64,000 nucleotides of DNA, from positions 1 through 64,000 of the forward strand of contig NZ_PREX01000012.1 of NCBI RefSeq assembly GCF_009935905.1. The letters run 5' to 3'. The stretch is from Alkalibacterium sp. MB6 (GTDB lineage Bacteria; Bacillota; Bacilli; Lactobacillales; Carnobacteriaceae_A). The position numbers were made by a program, and so were the translations under genes. A model generated the notes under the pieces. The model was not told where the DNA came from. It did no database searches and saw only the letters and a program-made list of their open reading frames with translations. Shown piece by piece: positions 54,752-62,913 of this stretch. Every line of letters begins with the position of its first letter. The stretch's first letter is position 1.

Positions 54752-55885
54752 TTAGTTTTTATAGTATGAAAAAACATCTTTCTGTTCAGTTGTTTCAATA
54801 ATATCTATGGACCAATTGTTTTTTGTCTTTATCTCTTCCAGATACTGCTTAAGGTGAGGGACGCTTAGAGCCTCCATGTAATGCCCAGCATCAATGAAAC
54901 TTAATCCATCTCTAAGCATATCCTGGGCCCCATGATAAGAGACATCCCCCGTAATGAATAATGTCGCTCCTTTAGCTAAAGCATCTTTGTAGTACTTTTC
55001 TCCGGAACCTCCAAAAATGGCCACTCGTTCATGTTTAAAAGCCGGATCTTTCGTACCGAATCTCATCCCCTCCACGTTCACTAATGGGCTGAGTATGTCG
55101 ATCATTTCTTTAATCGTTTTTGCTTCATTTATTTGACCAACTCTGCCGAAACCAAAGGCGTCTTTTTGATGCTCCAGAGTATACAAATCAAAAACAGGCT
55201 CCTCGTAAGGGTGAGAGCGGTAAATCGCATCTAACGCTTTGGATACATCTTTATCTTTCACCATCATCTCAATACGCTGTTCATCCATTTGCTTTTCTTT
55301 GCCTATTTCTCCCTCTGTAGGGGTTGAACCTTCTTGAGGGGTGAATCGGCCGTGACCTTCCATCGTATACGAGACATGCTTGTAGTCACCAACTTCTCCT
55401 GCACCTGTTTCATGAAGAGCGATTCTAACTTTTTCAGCTGAATCGTGTGGGACATAAACAGCTATTTTCTTATAACCTGTGTGAGTGTTGACCGAAACAA
55501 TCTCTCGCGTGTCTTTTTCTAAGCCAATTGCATCTGCCAACCATTCATTCAAGCCGTTTTCAGCCGCATCCAGATTGGTGTGTGCAGAAAAGACGGCAAT
55601 ATCTGATTTCACTAATTCAATATAGTCTCGACGTCTAGCATCCTCACCATTTAAGGTCTTTAATGAACCAAAGATAGCAGGATGATGGGTGACAATTAAA
55701 TCGACCCCTTTATTCTTTGCCTCTTGAATGGTATCTTGGTCAACATCTAAAGCGACTAAAATCGTTTTGACCTCTTTCGCTTTCGTTCCAAAAGACAAAC
55801 CGATTGGATCCCAGCTTTCTGCCAATTGAGGCGGAGCCAATTGCTCCATGTGGTAAATGATATCTTTAACAGTTACGGCTGTCAC
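54752..55885 (-). CDS. Nif3-like dinuclear metal hydrolase family protein (YqfO type)
   Basis: The product is 377 aa, the long Nif3/YqfO form with an inserted PII-like domain (about residues 130-240) inside the NIF3 fold. Metal ligands show as VTHHPAIF and AHTNLDAAENGLNEWLA, and GDVSYHGAQDML, FIDAGHYMEAL near the end. It starts at GTG overlapping the trmK stop (GTGA), after AAGGAGG. It is the usual neighbour of trmK and sigA. The substrate is unknown; GTP cyclohydrolase I type 2 annotations of this family are not well supported. Confidence 0.9.
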   Translation of the reverse strand: MTAVTVKDIIYHMEQLAPPQLAESWDPIGLSFGTKAKEVKTILVALDVDQDTIQEAKNKGVDLIVTHHPAIFGSLKTLNGEDARRRDYIELVKSDIAVFSAHTNLDAAENGLNEWLADAIGLEKDTREIVSVNTHTGYKKIAVYVPHDSAEKVRIALHETGAGEVGDYKHVSYTMEGHGRFTPQEGSTPTEGEIGKEKQMDEQRIEMMVKDKDVSKALDAIYRSHPYEEPVFDLYTLEHQKDAFGFGRVGQINEAKTIKEMIDILSPLVNVEGMRFGTKDPAFKHERVAIFGGSGEKYYKDALAKGATLFITGDVSYHGAQDMLRDGLSFIDAGHYMEALSVPHLKQYLEEIKTKNNWSIDIIETTEQKDVFSYYKN

Positions 55886-56583
55886 GATAAGACCTCCTTG
55901 ATGTAGTCACTATACTCACGTAGTTCAGTCAGTTTCTCTTTATCAGTTGACTGTGCTTTTTCCATTTGATTAATGATTCGTTGAGTATTGTTAAGGACTG
56001 ATGTCCATTTTTCTTTGAAAACTGCTGATTTTTCGCTTAATAGTTTGGGTCCAAAAAGCAATTCTTGATTGGAATAGTTCATAGCCTCTTTTGAAGGAAC
56101 AGCTTTTATGATTTCATAAAGCTTCCCATTTTCTTTGATCATTGTTTCATCTGTCACACGATAGTGATGGGTCATTAAATAGTCTCGAACGGTTACTTCA
56201 TAGACATTGGGTTGAAGAATCAAGGTTTCACTGCCATTAATTTGTCCATTTTCTAGACCGTCCTCCAATATGCTACGAATTAATGCCCCGCCCATTCCGG
56301 CTATAGTAATGGTATCGATGTTGTCTTCACTCGTCACAACAGCTAAACCATCCCCTAAGCGGACAATCACTTTATCTTCTAAGCCCCGTTGGCGGACTTC
56401 TTTTTGTGCATTCTCATAAGGCCCTCTCACAACTTCACCCGCTACAGCAAAGGAGATGCGGTTAGTTTCTGCTAGGTGACACGGTAAATAAGCATGATCC
56501 GATCCGATATCCGCTAATCGTGATCCTGTTTCAACATAATCTACAACTGCTTGCAGACGTTTGGATAATTTTAATGAATTCAT
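55882..56583 (-). CDS. trmK: tRNA (adenine22-N1)-methyltransferase TrmK
   Basis: The product is 233 aa. SAM-binding motif RLADIGSDHAYLPCHLAE (near residues 22-39), VRLGDGLAVV and TITIAGMGGALIRSIL are as in B. subtilis TrmK, followed by the C-terminal coiled coil. It methylates A22 in tRNAs with a purine at that place. The first ATG is only 2 bases from the AGAGGTG site, so I take the second. It is coupled to nif3 by overlap. Confidence 0.92.
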   Translation of the reverse strand: MNSLKLSKRLQAVVDYVETGSRLADIGSDHAYLPCHLAETNRISFAVAGEVVRGPYENAQKEVRQRGLEDKVIVRLGDGLAVVTSEDNIDTITIAGMGGALIRSILEDGLENGQINGSETLILQPNVYEVTVRDYLMTHHYRVTDETMIKENGKLYEIIKAVPSKEAMNYSNQELLFGPKLLSEKSAVFKEKWTSVLNNTQRIINQMEKAQSTDKEKLTELREYSDYIKEVLS

Positions 56584-56683
56584 CATACACCTCTCTAATC
56601 AGTTCTCCTACATTTTACCAGTTTTTAGTGCAAAATGGAAAGAGAGACTGGATTAGCCAAGAAAAGATCTGGACAAAAATAAA

Positions 56684-56719
56684 CACACGACTAATCATTT
56701 TTATATGACTAATCGTGTG
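56684..56719 (-). terminator. Terminator of the stress-protein gene
   Basis: CACACGA (56684-56690) with TCGTGTG (56713-56719), extended by partly paired inner arms; TTTATTTTTG on the minus strand. Confidence 0.75.
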
Positions 56720-56730
56720 ACAGACTATGA

Positions 56731-57264
56731 TTATCGAGGGTTCTCGTGAGTGTTGTCATTGACCGGGTCAGCACGGTCAAATTGACGCCCGCCTGTTAAG
56801 GGATCATCCGCTCGTGTCACTGCATTGGGTTCAGCCAAATGTCTTCTATCAACATTCTGGTCAGAACTTGAATCACGGTCCACATTCTGATCATCTTGTT
56901 GCGGATTTTGCACAACAATAACCAAGTTCCCCTTTTTAATATCATCCCTGTATGGATATAAAATATCTTCGGATTCTTTCGAGTTGGCATCTGATGACTC
57001 GTAGGAATCACGAGTAAAGGCATCCTTAATTTTGTCCCAGGCGGAGCGGTCTTCTTTTGTTGAAGACTGGTCAGTATAATCAGGATCACTAGCTGATATA
57101 GTCGTTGCTTTATTTGAATCTACTGATCCTTTTGCACTCTGTTCATTACCATAGACGATAATATCTTGTTTCGGGTAGCCTTCTTCTTTAAGTCGGCTAA
57201 TAACTTGGATGGCTTCTTCCTTACTTGAGTAACTGCCTATCACTTTCTGATTGTCATTTCCCAT
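56731..57264 (-). CDS. General stress protein 17M-like (YflT family)
   Basis: The product is 177 aa. Residues 1-100 form the PF11181-type domain (KVIGSYSSKEEAIQVISRLKEEGYPKQDIIVYGNEQSAK). The rest is low complexity with a repeated DQNVDRDSSSDQNVDRRHLAEPNAVTRADD stretch and a polar, probably disordered tail. ATG 57264 fits AGGAGGG. Such genes are usually stress-induced; no sigma-B promoter can be claimed here. Confidence 0.78.
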   Translation of the reverse strand: MGNDNQKVIGSYSSKEEAIQVISRLKEEGYPKQDIIVYGNEQSAKGSVDSNKATTISASDPDYTDQSSTKEDRSAWDKIKDAFTRDSYESSDANSKESEDILYPYRDDIKKGNLVIVVQNPQQDDQNVDRDSSSDQNVDRRHLAEPNAVTRADDPLTGGRQFDRADPVNDNTHENPR

Positions 57265-57391
57265 TAGCATACCCTCCTATAAATATAAACGTGCTTAAAA
57301 CGTTAACTGACTTTATTATAATCAGTTACGCAAGCTATCTCTACTTATACACCTTATACGCTTTTAAATGGCTAGGCTACCATCAGGAAGC

Positions 57392-57526
57392 GAGTTGCGT
57401 AGAGAAGGCCTCTCTAAGCAACTCAGCCGTCAAATATAGTCTGAACTGCTTAGACTAGCTTTCTCTACGCAGTTCGTGTATCAATTAAAGGGTAACTTGC
57501 TCAGAGAGCCGTCCTCTGAGCAGTTC
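57392..57526. repeat. Three tandem dyads with an exact 51-bp period
   Basis: Units at 57392-57424, 57443-57475 and 57494-57526, each 33 bp, separated by 18-bp spacers. The arms are variants of GAACTGC...GCAGTTC (right arms at 57418, 57469 and 57520, exactly 51 apart), with inner AGAGA/TCTCT pairing in units 1 and 3 and TAGA/TCTA in unit 2. Spacers are related (GTGTATCAATTAAAGGGT-like), so it is a tandem repeat and not a CRISPR. Confidence 0.8.
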
Positions 57527-57555
57527 GAGTACAGAATGAACAGTTGAAAAAAAAT

Positions 57556-57594
57556 AACCCTCTAAAGGAGGGCAAGCCATCACTTTAGAGGGTT
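57556..57594 (-). terminator. Terminator of ctc
   Basis: AACCCTCTAAAG (57556-57567) and CTTTAGAGGGTT (57583-57594), a 12-bp perfect stem followed by ATTTTTTTT on the minus strand. Confidence 0.92.
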
Positions 57595-57607
57595 AAATTC
57601 AGTATGA

Positions 57608-58222
57608 TTATTCTTTATCTTCGTCAGATCCGCCAATAACTTCTGGTTCAGGCATTTCGTCAGTTGATTCAACTGTTTCTTCTTCTACATCGGGAGCAGA
57701 GATAGAAACAACTGTATATGTTTCGTCTGTAAGAACTTCAACACCTTCGCCGACTTTAATGTCAGCAACAGTTACTGTGTCACCAATTTCTAGACCAGTT
57801 ACGTCAACAGTGTACTCAGCAGGTGCTTCAGCTGGTGCAACGTTAATTTCCAACTCAGATAGAGATTGAGAAGCGTAACCAACGTCAATCGACTCTTCAC
57901 CAGTAATGTAAACTGGAATCGTCATATTAACTTTTTGTCCTTCAGTAAAGGCCAATAGGTCTACGTGGTATACAACTTGTTTAAGAGCCGCATTTTTTTG
58001 CTCTTTAACGAAAACTTGGTAAACGTCGCCTTCAACGTCCACTTCAAATACTCCGTTTGATCCAACTTCACGAATAACTGTTTCAAACTCTTTTCTGTTA
58101 ATTAAAACAGGTAATGTTTCAACTTCTTGTCCATAAATAGCTGCAGGGATAAGTCCCTCAACTCTCGCTTTTTTAGAAGCGCCTGTTCCTGTTACTGTAC
58201 GTTTTTTTGCAGTTAATTTCAT
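57608..58222 (-). CDS. rplY: Ribosomal protein bL25 / general stress protein Ctc
   Basis: The product is 204 aa, the long two-domain Ctc form: the N-terminal L25 domain binds 5S rRNA (LTAKKRTVTGTGASKKARVEGLIPAAIYG), and the C-terminal TL5 beta domain follows (about 90-185), with an acidic tail (EEETVESTDEMPEPEVIGG). The start follows GGAAGGTG. In Bacilli it is stress-induced; the promoter was not resolved here. Confidence 0.94.
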   Translation of the reverse strand: MKLTAKKRTVTGTGASKKARVEGLIPAAIYGQEVETLPVLINRKEFETVIREVGSNGVFEVDVEGDVYQVFVKEQKNAALKQVVYHVDLLAFTEGQKVNMTIPVYITGEESIDVGYASQSLSELEINVAPAEAPAEYTVDVTGLEIGDTVTVADIKVGEGVEVLTDETYTVVSISAPDVEEETVESTDEMPEPEVIGGSDEDKE

Positions 58223-58405
58223 ACGTATTCACCTTCCAAGATATATTTTATGCATGCAGCGTGTGTATTTACTGATACAAGCCTCAATAAGTATATCAAA
58301 TTTGTGAACTGATTGCAAAACAAATGCGACAAGAAGTTTCCCTTTACAGGCTTTTATCTCATCTTACATCAATTACTAAGGATGTATTGACTAATTTAAC
58401 TAAAA

Positions 58406-58432
58406 AAGCCCCCACCACACTGGCAGGAGCTT
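58406..58432 (-). terminator. Terminator of rpoD
   Basis: Minus-strand AAGCTCCTGCCA and TGGGGGCTT form the stem with a TTTTTT tail. Confidence 0.8.
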
Positions 58433-58443
58433 GACTAGTTTGT

Positions 58444-59577
58444 TTATTCTAAGAAGTCTTTCAATTGTTTCGAACGACTTGGGTGGCGTAGCTTTCTCAA
58501 TGCTTTGGCTTCAATCTGACGGATACGTTCTCTAGTCACGCCAAATACCTTGCCGACGTCTTCTAAAGTGCGCTGACGACCATCATCTAATCCGAATCGT
58601 AAACGCAAGACGTTTTCTTCACGGTCAGTTAAGGTGTCCAATACATCTTCCAATTCCGCTTTTAACAGCTCATATGCTGCGTTATCTGCTGGACTGGTCG
58701 CATCGTTGTCTTCTATGAAGTCACCAAGATGAGAATCGTCTTCTTCTCCAATTGGCGTTTCAAGAGAAACGGGTTCTTGAGAGATTTTCAAAATATCTCT
58801 TACTTTTTCAGTTGGCAAGTCCATCTCTGCCCCAATTTCTTCAGGTGTTGGTTCTCTTCCCAAATCTTGAAGCAATTGTCTTTGAATCCGAACGAGTTTG
58901 TTAATCGTCTCAACCATATGAACTGGAATACGAATAGTACGAGCTTGGTCAGCTATCGCACGTGTGATAGCCTGACGAATCCACCAAGTGGCGTAAGTTG
59001 AGAATTTAAATCCTTTTTCGTAGTCAAATTTCTCAACAGCTTTCATAAGCCCCATGTTACCTTCTTGAATTAAGTCTAAAAAGCTCATGCCTCGTCCAAC
59101 ATAACGCTTCGCAATAGAGACAACCAGTCGCAAGTTAGCTTCAGCCAATTCTTGTTTAGCTGTATTATCGCCTGCTTCAATACGCTTAGCCAAGGCAATC
59201 TCTTCATCAGCTTTCAGAAGATCCACACGACCAATTTCTTTTAAATACATACGGACTGGGTCGTTAATTTTTACACCAGGAGGGGCAATCATTTCTTCTG
59301 CTCGAGCTTCAGCTGAAATCTCTTCTTCTTTTTCAATTTGTTTCGCTAAAGGATTACCGTCTTCATCGACGACTCCAATGCCTTCGTCCTCTAACTTTTG
59401 AATAAGATCATCCATTTGATCTTTATCTAACTCAAACGGTTCAGCTAAATTATCGGTCAATTCCACATAGGATATAGTCTGCTGTTTATCCTTTTTCTTT
59501 TCCTTAATATAACGAACAAGAGCTAACTCATATTCTGTATCTAACTGTTTGGTTGTTTTTGGTTCTGAATTTGCCAT
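58444..59577 (-). CDS. rpoD: Primary RNA polymerase sigma factor SigA (RpoD)
   Basis: The product is 377 aa. Region 1.2 has [16 protein letters not shown], region 2 has [36 protein letters not shown] and [21 protein letters not shown], and region 4 has [23 protein letters not shown]. It is the housekeeping sigma that would read the TTGACA/TATAAT promoters found in this window. The start follows AGGAGG at an 11-bp spacing. It is 30 bp after dnaG, the classic dnaG-rpoD unit. Confidence 0.97.
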   Translation of the reverse strand: MANSEPKTTKQLDTEYELALVRYIKEKKKDKQQTISYVELTDNLAEPFELDKDQMDDLIQKLEDEGIGVVDEDGNPLAKQIEKEEEISAEARAEEMIAPPGVKINDPVRMYLKEIGRVDLLKADEEIALAKRIEAGDNTAKQELAEANLRLVVSIAKRYVGRGMSFLDLIQEGNMGLMKAVEKFDYEKGFKFSTYATWWIRQAITRAIADQARTIRIPVHMVETINKLVRIQRQLLQDLGREPTPEEIGAEMDLPTEKVRDILKISQEPVSLETPIGEEDDSHLGDFIEDNDATSPADNAAYELLKAELEDVLDTLTDREENVLRLRFGLDDGRQRTLEDVGKVFGVTRERIRQIEAKALRKLRHPSRSKQLKDFLE

Positions 59578-59607
59578 ATAATGACATGCCTCCTGATATA
59601 TTCTTTG

Positions 59608-61482
59608 TTATTTACTATTTAATTGACGACTTAAGTTAATGATTTCTATAGCTAGTGACGTTTGCTTCTCTTTGTCTCCACTTCGTTCGGCCAATTTCAA
59701 CTCGTCTCGTTTTTGCTTTAACCGATCTTCTAAAGGGTGTCGATCGTTAATTAAACGAATATAATCCTCTATTTCACCCGTTGCAATGTCCTCTGACAAA
59801 TTAATTAACATAATTTCAGTCAACTTACTTTTTAACTTGTCGTCCGGCAAATAGTCAATAAATGATTGTATCGACGGGTGATCATGCGAATGGTAATACT
59901 CATCATAAAGCAAAAACAAGAGCTGATTTGCCTCCGTTGTCAAAGATAATTCTTTATCCATGTTTTCCAGCTTAATCCAAACCTCATCATGAGTAAATAA
60001 TCGGTTCAAAAGCATCTGCTCAGCTTTCATTACAGCTGTTTGCTTAGGCTGGTTTTGATGAAAGGAAATACGGACGGGCTCTCTGGTTGGGTTGGCTTCT
60101 TTTTCTTTTCGTCTTTGTTTATGACGTTCTTTTTGTTGTTCTTGAATGTAGACTGTCATCTGTTCTTTTAACGCATCTACAGATACGTCGAATTCTTCTT
60201 CTAATTGATTTAAATACAATTCTCTTTCAACCGCGGAAGACACTCGAGACATTTCTTTTAAAATAACTTCAATGTACTTTAATCGTTCACTCTCGTTTTT
60301 GACATTAATTCCCACACGGTGATACTTCATCAAAAAGCTCATAAGCGTATCTCGGCCATGTGACAAAAATTCTTTAAATGCGTCATTTCCTTTAGCCTGA
60401 ATATAATCATCCGGATCTAAATTTTCTGGGAAGCTCGCTACTTCAACTGTAAAGTGTGTCTCTTGAGCTAAGAAATCTGCCGCCCGCTTCGTTGCTTCCA
60501 TACCTGCCTTGTCACCATCATAAGCAATGATTAAGTGATCAGTCACTTTATCAAGCGTTTGAACATGCTCTTCGGTCAGGCTAGTACCCATTGAGGCAAT
60601 ACCGTTTTTCACTCCGGCTTGCCAGGCAGAAATAACATCCATAAACCCTTCGAATAATAAGACTTCTCCTTCCCGACGGATGCCGGCTCTGGCTTTGTCA
60701 TAGTTAAAGAGGATGCGACGTTTGTTAAATAGTTCCGTTTCGGGACTGTTCATGTATTTTGCGGTATGGTGACCTGGCTGATGTGATTCGTCAGTCGGCA
60801 TAAAGGCTCTGCCTGAGAATGCTACCGTTTGACCTTTTCCATCTTTAATTGGAAAAACAATACGGTTAGTAAACCTGTCGTAAAAAGCTAGGTCATCTCT
60901 GTCAGAAAACAATCCTGATTGCTTCAATAACTCGGGATCACTTAACTCCTCGTTTTCTAAATACATTTTCAAAGACTCCCGTTGAGGAGGAGAAAATCCA
61001 ATTTTAAAGGTTTCAATACTTTCTTTGGTCATGCCTCTTTCTAGAAGATAATGATACGCTTCTTCCCCTGCTTGGGTATTCATTAAGACATGGTGGTAAA
61101 AATGCTCCGCTTTTTCATATATTTTTAACAGCTTTCCTCTGGAAGAATCCTCAGCTGGACGCGATTGTTTTGCCTGGTCAATAATGGATTGATCCAGTTC
61201 TATGTCTGCCAGTTCAGCTGTTTTTCCAACCGCTTCAATAAAGGATAAGCCTTCCATTTCTTGTAGAAAACCAAATACATTACCACCTCTGCCACAACTA
61301 AAGCAGTAGTAAATCTGTTTCTTTTCACTTACAGAAAAGGACGGTGTTTTATCATCATGAAAAGGGCACGAGGCAAAATGGTTCTGTCCCGATTTTCTTA
61401 ACTGAAGATATTGAGAAACGACTTGAACAATATCGGTCTGTTCTCGAATAGAATTAATGGTTTCTTCTGGTACTCTATTCAT
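59608..61482 (-). CDS. dnaG: DNA primase DnaG
   Basis: The product is 624 aa. The N-terminal CHC2 zinc site (CPFHDDKTPSFSVSEKKQIYYCFSC) binds DNA, the Toprim core shows LLFEGFMDVI and IIAYDGDKAG, and the C-terminal helical part binds the helicase. ATG 61482 fits AAGGGGG at a 6-bp spacing; the first ATG of the frame lies too close to it. It heads the dnaG-rpoD operon. Confidence 0.95.
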   Translation of the reverse strand: MNRVPEETINSIREQTDIVQVVSQYLQLRKSGQNHFASCPFHDDKTPSFSVSEKKQIYYCFSCGRGGNVFGFLQEMEGLSFIEAVGKTAELADIELDQSIIDQAKQSRPAEDSSRGKLLKIYEKAEHFYHHVLMNTQAGEEAYHYLLERGMTKESIETFKIGFSPPQRESLKMYLENEELSDPELLKQSGLFSDRDDLAFYDRFTNRIVFPIKDGKGQTVAFSGRAFMPTDESHQPGHHTAKYMNSPETELFNKRRILFNYDKARAGIRREGEVLLFEGFMDVISAWQAGVKNGIASMGTSLTEEHVQTLDKVTDHLIIAYDGDKAGMEATKRAADFLAQETHFTVEVASFPENLDPDDYIQAKGNDAFKEFLSHGRDTLMSFLMKYHRVGINVKNESERLKYIEVILKEMSRVSSAVERELYLNQLEEEFDVSVDALKEQMTVYIQEQQKERHKQRRKEKEANPTREPVRISFHQNQPKQTAVMKAEQMLLNRLFTHDEVWIKLENMDKELSLTTEANQLLFLLYDEYYHSHDHPSIQSFIDYLPDDKLKSKLTEIMLINLSEDIATGEIEDYIRLINDRHPLEDRLKQKRDELKLAERSGDKEKQTSLAIEIINLSRQLNSK

Positions 61483-61558
61483 GTTCATCCCCCTTCATGA
61501 AACGACTTACTATAGGAGTGTCACGAAAGGCATAATTACCCTATAATAATCATCCATT

Positions 61559-61587
61559 AGTATACCATTTATACAAGGTTTTGTAAA
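61559..61587 (-). promoter_or_regulatory. Promoter of dnaG-rpoD
   Basis: Minus-strand TTTACA (61582-61587), 17 bp, TATACT (61559-61564); the transcript start would lie about 70 nt before dnaG. Confidence 0.7.
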
Positions 61588-61634
61588 TAATTCCAGTTAT
61601 CCTATTTATACCTTACCTTACTTTAGAAAACAAA

Positions 61635-61683
61635 TAACACTTCCTCATTTAAATGACCAAAAGTCATTAAAGAGAAAGTGTTA
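61635..61683 (-). terminator. Terminator of niaX
   Basis: TAACACTT and AAGTGTTA arms with an inner AATGAC/GTCATT stem; a T-rich tail (TTATTTGTTTT) on the minus strand. Confidence 0.75.
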
Positions 61684-61704
61684 GTTTATTAATCATTTGA
61701 TGAC

Positions 61705-62274
61705 TTAGCCAACTTTTTTTGCCAGCCGACTAACGCGCTTGCCCAATGCTTTCCAAATGAATTGTGTAATGATAAAGTCCACCATGCTGTGTACAACTGT
61801 TCCGACACCTACGAGAAGAAAGACGGCATAAAAAAAGCTTTCATTATAGTCTCCTCCTGATAGCAAACCGAAAAAGAACAAGGACACAATGATCACTTCA
61901 GCACCCGCATGAATCAAACCAATCCCAAAAGAAAAGAGCTGACTTTTCATGGGAGAAGCCAAGACAGTTTCTTGTCTATTTTTTAAGTATAATGCCCCAA
62001 TGAGAGCAAAGACTACATGACTCAAGGCACGCATCGTGATAACGATTGGAAAACCTGCCAGTAAAAAACCGATAGCCGATCCTAATGAAACAGCTACAGC
62101 TATATAAGGTGATAAGAACATGGCAAAAAATATCGGGACGTGACTAGCCAACGTAAATGAAGCAGGTTCGATAACCACTCTAACAGGCATAACCATAGGA
62201 ATAACAATAGCTATAGCCGTTAAAAGTGCGGTTAAAGTAAGCCGCAAGGTATTATTTTTCTTTATAACAAACAT
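61705..62274 (-). CDS. niaX: Niacin ECF transporter S component (NiaX type)
   Basis: The product is about 189 aa with six hydrophobic segments (LRLTLTALLTAIAIVIPMVMP; FTLASHVPIFFAMFLSPYIAVAVSLGSAIGFLLAG). The context with niaR and a NiaR-type operator identifies the substrate as niacin by inference. The start is uncertain: ATG 62274 has GAGGAG directly adjoining it, whereas a GTG/TTG at 62307-62310 would be leaderless with the predicted start point. It is co-oriented with niaR. Confidence 0.8.
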   Translation of the reverse strand: MFVIKKNNTLRLTLTALLTAIAIVIPMVMPVRVVIEPASFTLASHVPIFFAMFLSPYIAVAVSLGSAIGFLLAGFPIVITMRALSHVVFALIGALYLKNRQETVLASPMKSQLFSFGIGLIHAGAEVIIVSLFFFGLLSGGDYNESFFYAVFLLVGVGTVVHSMVDFIITQFIWKALGKRVSRLAKKVG

Positions 62275-62294
62275 CTCCTCGAGTATAGTATACA

Positions 62295-62308
62295 GGTGTC
62301 TTGACACC
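62295..62308 (-). promoter_or_regulatory. NiaR-type operator
   Basis: A perfect palindrome GGTGTC-TT-GACACC lies at the predicted start point of niaX, just downstream of its -10 region. niaR, its likely regulator, is the upstream gene on the same strand. Binding here would block initiation. Confidence 0.65.
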
Positions 62309-62313
62309 AATAC

Positions 62314-62342
62314 AGTATAATATATTGGCGAGGAGATTTCAA
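62314..62342 (-). promoter_or_regulatory. Promoter of niaX
   Basis: Minus-strand TTGAAA (62337-62342), 17 bp, TATACT (62314-62319). Confidence 0.7.
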
Positions 62343-62364
62343 TGCTATTTGCAGTTGATGTCTA

Positions 62365-62877
62365 TTAATTATAAAGGAAATTTTTCCTTCTTAATTCATC
62401 TTCTATTCGTTTAAGTAACTCTGGTGTCTTTGCACGAATGGTATGACTATGAATACCCTCTGTCAAATTAGAGAGGAGTGGAATGTCATGGGCAGAGACT
62501 TGTTTAACGAATTCTTCCGCTTCCATTCGATTAGAAATGTTTAAATTCCCCTTAATCATGCCGTATATTGGGTGTTCCACCAGAACATCGATGACCTCTC
62601 CACCGTTATCTACAATGGTAAAGAGCTCTTCTTTTGTTTCTTCTGGTGTATGATTGAAAACCAATTGCACCATGACACCTTCACTCGTTGCCTCCCCTAA
62701 CAAGTAACCTTTAGGGGTGGATAAAATGTCTTCTCCTGATGCACGCAAAAGAGCAATATCCCCTACAATCACTTGCCGACTAACATGGAAAGTGTTAGCC
62801 AGTGTACGAGCAACTACGGGTTGACTACTTTTACTCAATAGTATCTTTATCGCTTCTCGTCTCTCTTCAGCTTCCAT
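62365..62877 (-). CDS. niaR: NiaR, niacin-responsive transcription repressor
   Basis: The product is 170 aa, as for B. subtilis NiaR (YrxA). An HTH_11 N-terminal domain (EERREAIKILLSKSSQPVVARTLANTFHVSRQVIVGDIALLRASG) is followed by the 3H domain, whose metal and ligand histidines are visible in EHPIYG, SAHDIPLL and GIHSHTIRA. It represses niacin and NAD genes when niacin is plentiful. ATG 62877 follows a GTGAGGGAG site. It lies 36 bp downstream of the ABC exporter and 90 bp upstream of niaX. Confidence 0.93.
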   Translation of the reverse strand: MEAEERREAIKILLSKSSQPVVARTLANTFHVSRQVIVGDIALLRASGEDILSTPKGYLLGEATSEGVMVQLVFNHTPEETKEELFTIVDNGGEVIDVLVEHPIYGMIKGNLNISNRMEAEEFVKQVSAHDIPLLSNLTEGIHSHTIRAKTPELLKRIEDELRRKNFLYN

Positions 62878-62913
62878 CTTATTTCTCTCCCTCACTTTAG
62901 TCGGCGCTAACTG

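Larger units (their letters stand above)
57265..57607. other. Gene-free interval with dyad repeats
   Basis: It holds a small TAACTGA/TCAGTTA dyad at 57304-57328, a three-unit 51-bp-period array (57392-57526) and the ctc terminator. No gene is seen. Confidence 0.8.

Noticed and set aside
57392-57526. Possible CRISPR array (33-bp repeats, 18-bp spacers)
   Set aside because: Repeats are diverged palindromes, spacers are related to each other, only three units, no cas genes.
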